Source of the DNA: Candidatus Firestoneibacteriota bacterium
GTDB lineage: Bacteria > Oederibacteriota > D2-FULL-39-29
DNA length: 40,195 nucleotides
Direction of reading: 5' to 3'
NCBI GenBank assembly: GCA_903891415.1
Contig: CAITEH010000011.1
Location: 1-40,195, forward strand
The notes beneath the pieces were generated by a model, which did not search any database, was not told where the DNA came from, and saw only the letters and a list, made by a program, of their open reading frames with translations. The translations under genes and the position numbers were made by a program. Positions 34,299 to 40,195 of this stretch are shown in pieces; positions within the stretch are counted from its first letter, which is position 1, and each line of letters begins with the position of its first letter.

Positions 34299-34342
34299 TG
34301 TAATTCTTTTTTTTACATTATACAATATAAATACATTTATAT
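34299..34342 (+). promoter_or_regulatory. Candidate promoter and palindrome before the prepilin
   Basis: TTGTAA (34299-34304), 16-bp spacer, TACAAT (34321-34326). Overlapping the end of the -10 is a perfect 7-bp inverted repeat ATATAAA-TACA-TTTATAT (34325-34342). A start near 34333 gives a leader of about 70 nt. The region is AT-rich, so chance is possible. Confidence 0.35.
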
Positions 34343-34401
34343 GTAAAGGTACCGGAACCGGAAACTGCTTGTTGCCTGATAACAGAAATAAGGGAGTTAA
34401 C

Positions 34402-34857
34402 ATGAGTAATTGCCGCGGAAAAAATAATTCAAAGCAGGGTTTTACCCTTATAGAGCTTATGATAGTTGTAGCTATAATCGGGATACTTGCGGCTGTTGCA
34501 CTGCCAAAATTTTCCCAGATGCTGGAAAAGTCCAGAGAAGGGGCAACCAAAGGAAACCTTGCCGCCATACGTTCCGCCGTAACGATCTATTACGCTGAAA
34601 AAGAGGGGACCTGGCCGGGGGATCTGACAACGGCCTTTACCGGTTACTTGTATCCAATTCCGCCGGCGAAAGCCACCCCCCTGGGTAATGTTAATACGGT
34701 TTTTGCCACCGCAGGCGTGCCTTCCGGCGTATTTTTTTCAGCAGGCGCAAACAAGGGCTGGGCTTATGTAACGGATACAACGTCCGTTTTTGCCGGCAAT
34801 GTGTTTGCCAACAGTATTGCGACGGATACCAAAGGAAGCTCTTTCACGACTTATTAA
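34402..34857 (+). CDS. Type II/IV prepilin (pseudopilin)
   Basis: A 151-residue prepilin. ATG 34402 has AAGGGAG upstream and gives a short basic leader. The prepilin peptidase site is [11 protein letters not shown], cleaving after G13, with the conserved E5 of the mature protein at E18. The hydrophobic helix [17 protein letters not shown] follows. The C-terminal domain has [19 protein letters not shown] and a GTWPGDL turn, matching the chimera at 13447. It is inserted in the inner membrane and assembled into a pilus or pseudopilus. No other pilus gene is in the window; secretion and assembly genes must lie elsewhere. Confidence 0.93.
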   Translation: MSNCRGKNNSKQGFTLIELMIVVAIIGILAAVALPKFSQMLEKSREGATKGNLAAIRSAVTIYYAEKEGTWPGDLTTAFTGYLYPIPPAKATPLGNVNTVFATAGVPSGVFFSAGANKGWAYVTDTTSVFAGNVFANSIATDTKGSSFTTY

Positions 34858-34900
34858 TATTTCCGTTTTACCGCAAGGCGCTTGCGGTAAAGCGGAAATA
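34858..34900 (+). terminator. 20-bp stem hairpin after the prepilin
   Basis: TATTTCCGTTTTACCGCAAG (34858-34877), loop GCG and its full complement (34881-34900) with a single G-U pair. It begins one base after the stop codon. No T-run follows on this strand. It is either a Rho-helped terminator or a processing/stability structure that would let the prepilin mRNA outlast the downstream genes. Confidence 0.6.
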
Positions 34901-34934
34901 AAAAGCGTAACAAATTTCGGAGTGAGGAGGAAAG

Positions 34935-35609
34935 ATGCTTAAGAGAATGGTTCTGGCGGCAATGGTAGTGAGTTTTGCGGCTTCGATCTATGCGGCTAAG
35001 ACAACCGAAGGTTTTGAAGACAAAACAGTATTGAAAAAGTGGGAAATAGAGGGGGATGCTGCTATTTCTGAGGATCAGAAGCATGCTGGAAAATCCGCTC
35101 TTTCCGTGCCGGCCGGTGCGTCCGCGACTTTCAGGTTTAGCACGGAAAATGTTTTTGGCACTGTGACTATGTGGGTGTATGAGTCTCTTGTTAATAAAGG
35201 TTCAAAACCGGGCAAAGGGTGGAACGGGCCGTACTTTGGGCTGGTAAACAGTGATGATGATAAAGCCGTTGAACGTATCGTCTGGAGATCTTACGGCAAT
35301 GTCAATAACTACGCCGTTATATTTACCGGTGAAAACCAGTGGTTTAGCACCTGGAGTTCAGGTTTTTCCAGAAAAAAAGGCTGGAATAAATTTGTTTTTG
35401 CCTTTACTGATGAAAAGACCCTGGGAGTTACCTACAACGACGAAAAAGAAGATACTACATTTCCGACCAAGGTTGAGTTTTTCAATAAAGGAGCCAATGG
35501 CATAGTTTTCGGCGGAGGCGAGGCGCTTACAGCCGGTAACGAAACTATGTATTTTGATGATCTGGAGATAGATGTTAAGGATACCGCAAAGGCAGCGCCA
35601 AAGAAGTAA
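34935..35609 (+). CDS. Exported protein with jelly-roll-like domain
   Basis: A 224-residue exported protein (signal peptide about 1-21, ending in IYAAK). The mature part is rich in aromatic and short beta segments: TTEGFEDKTVLKKWEIEG, a SALSVPAGASATFRF strand, TVTMWVYES and MYFDDLEIDV near the end. The opening EGFED and closing FDDLEI are typical of lectin/carbohydrate-binding jelly rolls. I do not recognise a catalytic motif. It follows the prepilin by 77 bp with GGAGGAAAG before the ATG. Binding of carbohydrate on the cell surface is a reasonable guess, not shown. Confidence 0.55.
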   Translation: MLKRMVLAAMVVSFAASIYAAKTTEGFEDKTVLKKWEIEGDAAISEDQKHAGKSALSVPAGASATFRFSTENVFGTVTMWVYESLVNKGSKPGKGWNGPYFGLVNSDDDKAVERIVWRSYGNVNNYAVIFTGENQWFSTWSSGFSRKKGWNKFVFAFTDEKTLGVTYNDEKEDTTFPTKVEFFNKGANGIVFGGGEALTAGNETMYFDDLEIDVKDTAKAAPKK

Positions 35610-35705
35610 AATTTTTGGCAGAGCAAACATGCTGTTGAGTCCTTGAGCTGATAAAAAATTTTGGCAGGAGGCCTGTATAAAGTTCGAAACACCCGGAGGA
35701 AGTAA

Positions 35706-37205
35706 ATGAGAAACGCAATGCGGAATGTTTTGCCGGTTCTGGCAGGTCTTTCAATCGTGGTATCGTTGGTTGCTTCGCTTTTTGCCGGTGAAAAAGTAAA
35801 CGAGCTCTCACAATACGGGATTACCTGGAAATTTGAAAAACCTGTTGAGTCCGGCAAATTTGTGAATGGGGACTGGTGGGTTATTGGCCCTGTGAATATA
35901 GTGAGTGTTACCCCCGCACCCGGCCCGGGAAATGATTCAGGGGCGACGGAGAAAAAAAATCCCTACGGGGCCTCCATGCTTAAGGACGATAACCGGATGC
36001 GTAACGGTTCTATGGTTGTACTGAAACCGGCCGATGAGCAGGGTTATGATTCCCGGGGCCTAAACTACAGTCCCGAGAAAAGCATGAAATTTCCCTATGT
36101 ACTGGAAACAGACAGGTCGCTTATCTCCACTGAAAGCAACAAAACCCTGCCCAATAATAATTTTTGTTACAAGCTCATGTGGAAGGCAGAACAAACCTCA
36201 GGTAATGCTCTTAAGACGGCGGCGGTACTTACCTGCCTGAAAGAAGTTCCGCCGGAGGATGCCTTCCGGCCCGCGTATTCAGGTACGGAAAAGAAAATTT
36301 ACAGGGCAAAAGATCTGCACTTCGAAAAACTTTTAAAACTGGAACCCGCAGGGACCGTGCCGTCCTGGGAGGATTACAACCGGTATTTTCAAAGGGCCTG
36401 GCTCGATCATGCAACCACCGATAACTGGACCTTTGACTACGTAGCTCCCGTAGAAAATCAACCGCAATACAGCCGTGAGAGTTCGCGAATTGTATCAATT
36501 GCAAGCTTGCTGCTGAATCTGAATGTTCCCGACGAGCAAAAGAAAACCCTTCTCATTGAATTAGTCCAGCTGGGAATTGATCTCCGCAAACTTTGCGAAC
36601 TGGGAGTACAATGGAGGGCTGAAGGCGGTTTCGGGTACGCCCGCAAGTGGCCGATACTTTTTGCCGGAATAATGCTGGGTGACGAGGAGCTGCAGAAGCT
36701 TCCCGGGACTGCGATATTCGGAGAAGACCAGACAACTTACTACGGAAAAGGCAGCTACGGACAAACGGTTTTATGGCAGATGGTTTGGTGGGGCGGGCCC
36801 GCGCTTCCGCACGAAGAAAAAGCCCCGGAACAATGGACAAAAGGAAAAAAACATTCAGATGAACAATCAGAGGTTTACCGGGTCTGCTGTTCCGGCCCTT
36901 CGTGGATAGGCACCGCGCTTGCGGCAAGATTGATGAAAGCAATGAAAGTGTGGGGCCATGATGCCTTCTTCGATTACTGTGACAGGTGGATGACAAAAGA
37001 CGACCCGTATAAAAGCGCCAGGGGTAAAAATGCAAGGCCTTCTCAGGAAGGGAAAGCAATTGATGCCTGGGTGGATGCCATGTGGAGTGCATATCGAAAT
37101 AAGGCGCCGGAACAAGCAGGCGCAGAAAAGAATCTGAAATGGGTCTGGGATGCCGGCGCGACTTATCAAAAACCCGCAGGAAAGTGGGTTACAAATAATA
37201 AATGA
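35706..37205 (+). CDS. Exported 499-residue protein of unknown function
   Basis: I do not recognise this gene with confidence. It has a signal peptide (about 5-28, ending in LFAGE). Residues 30-190 are beta-rich with NGDWWVIGPVNIVSVTPAPGP. Residues 230-430 look helical and toroid-like, with ARKWPILFAGIMLGDEELQKLP, FGEDQTTYYG and a Trp-rich stretch ending in VDAMWSAYRN. The second region faintly resembles alginate-lyase/heparinase-type alpha-toroid lyases found in polysaccharide degraders; no catalytic pair was identified. CGGAGGAAG precedes ATG 35706, and ATG 35718 is a possible alternative start. The exported jelly-roll gene lies just upstream, so the two may work together. Confidence 0.5.
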   Translation: MRNAMRNVLPVLAGLSIVVSLVASLFAGEKVNELSQYGITWKFEKPVESGKFVNGDWWVIGPVNIVSVTPAPGPGNDSGATEKKNPYGASMLKDDNRMRNGSMVVLKPADEQGYDSRGLNYSPEKSMKFPYVLETDRSLISTESNKTLPNNNFCYKLMWKAEQTSGNALKTAAVLTCLKEVPPEDAFRPAYSGTEKKIYRAKDLHFEKLLKLEPAGTVPSWEDYNRYFQRAWLDHATTDNWTFDYVAPVENQPQYSRESSRIVSIASLLLNLNVPDEQKKTLLIELVQLGIDLRKLCELGVQWRAEGGFGYARKWPILFAGIMLGDEELQKLPGTAIFGEDQTTYYGKGSYGQTVLWQMVWWGGPALPHEEKAPEQWTKGKKHSDEQSEVYRVCCSGPSWIGTALAARLMKAMKVWGHDAFFDYCDRWMTKDDPYKSARGKNARPSQEGKAIDAWVDAMWSAYRNKAPEQAGAEKNLKWVWDAGATYQKPAGKWVTNNK

Positions 37206-37231
37206 TGCAGCTGTAATTCAGGAGGTTTAAA

Positions 37232-37801
37232 ATGAAATATTTAATAGTGTACGCGCACCCGAATCCGAAAAGCTTCTGTCATACAATTTTGGAAACTGTT
37301 TCGGGAAAACTAAAATCCGCCGGAAACGAGATCGTTGTCAGGGATCTTTACCGGCTGAAATTTGATCCTATTTTGGGCCCGGATGATTTTGTTGCTTTGG
37401 CAAAAGGCGGGGCGGCCTCTGACGTCAAAAAGGAACAGGACCATATTATATGGGCTGAAAAAATAGTGTTTATCTATCCCTTATGGTGGGGAAGTGTTCC
37501 GGCCATATTGAAGGGCTATATTGACAGGGTTTACTCGCTTGGTTTTGCTTACAAATATGTTGAGACAGGGCTTTGCCCGCTTCTAAAAGAAAAAGAGGTC
37601 ACAATTTTCACGACTCAAGGCGGAAGCGCTTCAGATTATAATAAAATGGGGTTGTATGATGCGTTTCAGAAAACTATTGATATAGTAATGTTTGGCACCT
37701 GCGGTATAAGAGTCCTGGAGCACAAATATTTCAGCGAAGTACCCAGAGTCTCTGATAAAATAAGAAAGGATTACCTTGAAGAAGTAAAGAAACTATTTTA
37801 A
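37232..37801 (+). CDS. NAD(P)H quinone reductase-like flavoprotein
   Basis: A 189-residue flavodoxin-fold oxidoreductase of the NQO1/MdaB/KefF type. YAHPNPKSFCHTIL at residues 7-20 is the flavin phosphate-binding start. FIYPLWWGSVPAILKGYIDRVYSLGFAY at about 81-108 carries the conserved P-x-x-W and the R-V-(Y/F) signature. TTQGGSASDY follows. It reduces quinones by two electrons and may protect against redox stress. It is cytoplasmic. TTCAGGAGGT precedes the ATG, one of the strongest ribosome binding sites here. It is 26 bp after the unknown gene. Confidence 0.88.
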   Translation: MKYLIVYAHPNPKSFCHTILETVSGKLKSAGNEIVVRDLYRLKFDPILGPDDFVALAKGGAASDVKKEQDHIIWAEKIVFIYPLWWGSVPAILKGYIDRVYSLGFAYKYVETGLCPLLKEKEVTIFTTQGGSASDYNKMGLYDAFQKTIDIVMFGTCGIRVLEHKYFSEVPRVSDKIRKDYLEEVKKLF

Positions 37802-38104
37802 GCAAGTGAATTTCCCCCGCAGCAATCAGCTATTAGTAATCTTGCGCTGTCAACCAAAGTTGACAATAAGATATCATACTGATCGAGAAAAGCTTTGCTT
37901 ATAAGTTATCAGTTATTGAATTGTGAGGCTGCTCAAAATCATTACCCCGGTAATAGGACCCTGATTTTATAAGTCGTTTTACTAAAATTCATTTCTTCCG
38001 TATATCCGCATTTACCCCTATTTGAACCGGCGTTTGTCGTAAACCTGCCCTCTGGAAAATAGATAGAAATGTTAATTTAGGCAAAAAAAGTGGTATTATA
38101 AACC
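37802..38104. other. Intergenic region, 303 bp
   Basis: It contains a perfect inverted repeat TGTCAAC-CAAA-GTTGACA (37848-37865) that includes a TTGACA without a matching -10. This may be an operator or a small hairpin. The remainder is AT-rich with no gene, and ends in the extended -10 just before 38105. No T-run terminator was found after the quinone reductase gene. Confidence 0.5.
38091..38099 (+). promoter_or_regulatory. Extended -10 abutting the ABC transporter start
   Basis: TGG followed by TATTAT (38094-38099) forms an extended -10. Only 5 nt separate it from ATG 38105 and no Shine-Dalgarno is present, so transcription would begin at the ATG. The best -35 is a weak TTAATT at 38072-38077. 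Confidence 0.45.
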
Positions 38105-40195
38105 ATGAAAAAAATAGCAATAATATATTTCCTTGCAGTTTTTGTTCTCACCTTAATGGGAGCTTTTTTGTGCGCGGAAGAAGAAACTCCTGTTGAACTC
38201 ATATTGATGAATATCCCGAGAAAAGACGCAAGATCATTAACTGAGAGGATTGGCAGGGAAGTTTTTGAAAATTTTCTAAAGAAATATCCGGGTATCAAAG
38301 TAAGAGAACTTTCCGGCGTAAAGCTTGAGAATCAGCTAAGAATGGATTCCGTGATCATGTCCTTTGCGGGGGGAACCGCGCCGGATGTTATTATGATACC
38401 TTTCCGTAATGTTACCACTTTTATAGAGCAGGGCTTTGTCTATCCGCTGGACGAATATTTTGAAGAATGGAAAAAAACAACGGATGTGGAAAGTATGTAT
38501 ATTCCCCGGGTCTGGCAGGTTGTAAAACAAAATGGGCATATATGGGGGATGCCTTCAAGCGCAAGTGTCAGTGCGCTTATCTACAGGAAAGACCTTTTCA
38601 AAAAGGCGGGACTGGATCCGGACCGGCCGCCAAAAGACTGGGATGAGTTCTATGAATACGCTGTTAAACTTACCGACAAAGAAAAAGGTGTTCAAGGTTT
38701 CGGTTTTTTCGGCCAGGGCGGCAGTATTGCCTGGCACTGGATCAATTTTTTATGGCAGGCAGGCGGAGAAATAGTTAAACAGGATAAAAATGGCGATTGG
38801 AAAGCTGTGTTTGACAGCAAAGAAGCTGTTGAGGCTCTGAAATTTGCCCATAAGTTGGTAAGGGGCAAGTTTGTAAAAAACGGGAAAGAATACCGGGGTG
38901 TCGCGAAAATTGTGTTATGGACCTTATGGGACGAGTTTGATGAAGGGAAAATAGCTATGGTTTTCAGTCTGTACTGGCCAGGAGACATGACTATTGTTCC
39001 TACAGATATTGATCCTAATATTGTAGGTATAGCACCCATGCCAAAAGGCCCCAAAGGGCTGAGCGGCTGCGAGTTAAGTGCTTCCCCGTATTGCATAAGT
39101 GCGGCCACTAAAGATAAGAAAGTACGAGATGCCGCCTGGAAATATATACAATACATGGTCGGAGACGAGGCGAAAAAGATACAGGTTACCAGATTGGTTC
39201 AGGCCGGCTATACAAAGTATGTCAATCCTGAATACCTGAAAAAATACGGTTTCGAAGAATATATCAATGAAGTGCCAAAAGAATGGGTCTCTACGTATAA
39301 GGAAATGCTTACCAGCGCGCGTCCCGGACCTTATGGCAGAAACTGTCAGAATATTTACAAGTTCATGGCCCCGCCGCTGGATAAGATAATCCTGTATGAT
39401 GAAGTTGATTACCGTGAAGAGCTGAATGCGGCTGTTGCCAAAACAAACGAGATCCTTATCGGAAATATTCCTGAAGATACGATGAAACATCGAAGGAAGG
39501 TTGTGACTGCTGTACTAGTTATACTTGCTTGCGTTATTGGTTTCTTTTTTATCAAGTATATAAAAGGTACATTGTCTTCTTTAAAAAAAGAGGCAACACA
39601 TATAACCATTACGATGAAGCCGGGAGATCGGAGCAGGGTCTTTTTGGGCTGGGTGCTGATGGCTCCTGCTTTGCTTACAATGCTGGTCTGGAGTTATACA
39701 CCCATTGTTTCGGGGCTAATGATGGCTTTTCAGGATTACAGGATAATAGGAGTGAGCAAGTGGATAGGAATCGATAATTTTGTGACCGTGCTGTACAATG
39801 ACACTTTTTGGATAGCCCTTAGGAACACCTTTGTTTATGCCGCCCTGTCCCTGCTTTTTGGGTATATCTCACCGATAATACTGGCCCTGTTCTTAAATGA
39901 AATACCAAGGGGAACCGTTATTTATAGGATATGTTTTTATCTGCCTGCCGTGACCAGCGCGCTGGTGGTTCTCCTCCTTTGGAAGAGATTCTATGACACC
40001 TCGCCGGATGGTTTATTTAATCAGGTGCTGGCCTTCTTTCACATCCCGCCCCAACTCTGGCTGCAGGATCCCAGAATGGCGATGCTCTGCGTCATAGTTG
40101 TGGGAGTCTGGGCGGCGGTCGGTGCGGGAAGCATATTTTATCTCGCGGCCCTGAAAATGATCCCCGAGGAATTGTACGAAGCCGCGGACCTGGAC
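38105..40195 (+). CDS. ABC sugar transporter: binding protein fused to MalF-type permease (partial)
   Basis: One frame stays open for 697 codons from ATG 38105 to the last base, so the gene continues past the window. Residues 1-24 are a signal peptide. Residues 25-455 are a family-1 solute-binding protein (FAGGTAPDVIMI near 88, a PKGPKGLSGCE region, and a helical C-lobe). About 464-484 is a single membrane helix, then a basic linker. A MalF/UgpA-type permease opens at M504 (FLGWVLMAPALLTMLVWSYTPI) and runs into the EAA loop (PEELYEAADLD) at the edge. The frame was read codon by codon and shows no frameshift. It would import a sugar or polyol with a second permease and an ATPase not seen here. 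Confidence 0.85.
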   Translation, partial: MKKIAIIYFLAVFVLTLMGAFLCAEEETPVELILMNIPRKDARSLTERIGREVFENFLKKYPGIKVRELSGVKLENQLRMDSVIMSFAGGTAPDVIMIPFRNVTTFIEQGFVYPLDEYFEEWKKTTDVESMYIPRVWQVVKQNGHIWGMPSSASVSALIYRKDLFKKAGLDPDRPPKDWDEFYEYAVKLTDKEKGVQGFGFFGQGGSIAWHWINFLWQAGGEIVKQDKNGDWKAVFDSKEAVEALKFAHKLVRGKFVKNGKEYRGVAKIVLWTLWDEFDEGKIAMVFSLYWPGDMTIVPTDIDPNIVGIAPMPKGPKGLSGCELSASPYCISAATKDKKVRDAAWKYIQYMVGDEAKKIQVTRLVQAGYTKYVNPEYLKKYGFEEYINEVPKEWVSTYKEMLTSARPGPYGRNCQNIYKFMAPPLDKIILYDEVDYREELNAAVAKTNEILIGNIPEDTMKHRRKVVTAVLVILACVIGFFFIKYIKGTLSSLKKEATHITITMKPGDRSRVFLGWVLMAPALLTMLVWSYTPIVSGLMMAFQDYRIIGVSKWIGIDNFVTVLYNDTFWIALRNTFVYAALSLLFGYISPIILALFLNEIPRGTVIYRICFYLPAVTSALVVLLLWKRFYDTSPDGLFNQVLAFFHIPPQLWLQDPRMAMLCVIVVGVWAAVGAGSIFYLAALKMIPEELYEAADLD

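Noticed and set aside
37848-37865. TGTCAAC-CAAA-GTTGACA as a LacI-type operator
   Set aside because: It is a perfect short inverted repeat but lies 240 bp from the next start with no promoter at it. It is kept only as a note in the intergenic entry.
38105-39500. Separate binding-protein gene ending before the permease
   Set aside because: Codon-by-codon reading shows no stop between the two domains.

Overview
The window looks like a chromosomal segment of an uncultured diderm (Gram-negative-type) bacterium. Two TolC-type outer-membrane channels, an RND pump, lipoproteins with lipoboxes, a WaaE-like glycosyltransferase and a prepilin all point to an outer membrane and a type II/IV pilus-like system. 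Tandem uroporphyrinogen-decarboxylase-like (UROD) genes, secreted hydrolases and a carbohydrate ABC transporter suggest a heterotroph living on complex organic matter. The content resembles candidate phyla near the Lentisphaerae/Elusimicrobia/Omnitrophica/Firestonebacteria sphere, but I cannot fix the phylum from sequence alone. All 34 genes I accept lie on the + strand. I saw no rRNA, tRNA, CRISPR array or transposase gene.

Layout. 1-4000: the end of one UROD-family gene, a second complete one, rmuC, and an OFA-type MFS transporter. 4100-12760: a hydrolase stretch with two tandem GH39-like glycosidases, an alpha/beta esterase, a ceramidase-like enzyme, a purple-acid-phosphatase-like protein and an atypical polysaccharide deacetylase. 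12870-15650: small genes, including an internally duplicated YfiM-like protein, a DUF2059/pseudopilin chimera, an Fe-S flavoprotein and a 5'-truncated DUF4919 gene bracketed by inverted repeats. 15795-19045: an OmpR/PhoB-type two-component system and an AI-2E-family permease. 19184-23081: an EmrA-EmrB-TolC export operon. 23193-26158: a CsgG-like lipoprotein, a type I phosphodiesterase and two small exported OB-like proteins. 26454-32882: a glycosyltransferase and a TolC-adaptor-RND operon with ATGA overlaps. 32934-37801: an SGNH hydrolase, a prepilin, two exported proteins of uncertain function and a quinone reductase-like flavoprotein. 38105-end: a solute-binding protein fused to a MalF-type permease, cut off by the window edge.

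How the parts may work together. The two multidrug-type efflux operons carry nearly the same 15-bp operator (GTTAGCATTGCTAAC and GTTGTCATTGCTAAC) at their promoters, so they probably share one MarR/SlyA- or TetR-type repressor encoded elsewhere. The two-component system may act on an 11-bp-period direct repeat placed pho-box-like upstream of the small exported protein at 24888. Several genes have good -10 boxes 0-6 nt before the start codon and no Shine-Dalgarno, which suggests leaderless mRNAs alongside SD-led ones. Several palindromic elements (10781-10842, 25245-25290, 26236-26311, and 14916/15627) look like non-autonomous mobile repeats.

The most unusual items are the DUF2059-pseudopilin chimera, the binding-protein/permease fusion, the shared efflux operator, the inverted-repeat-bracketed DUF4919 gene and the apparent leaderless promoters. 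All family assignments come from reading motifs by eye. No database search was run.
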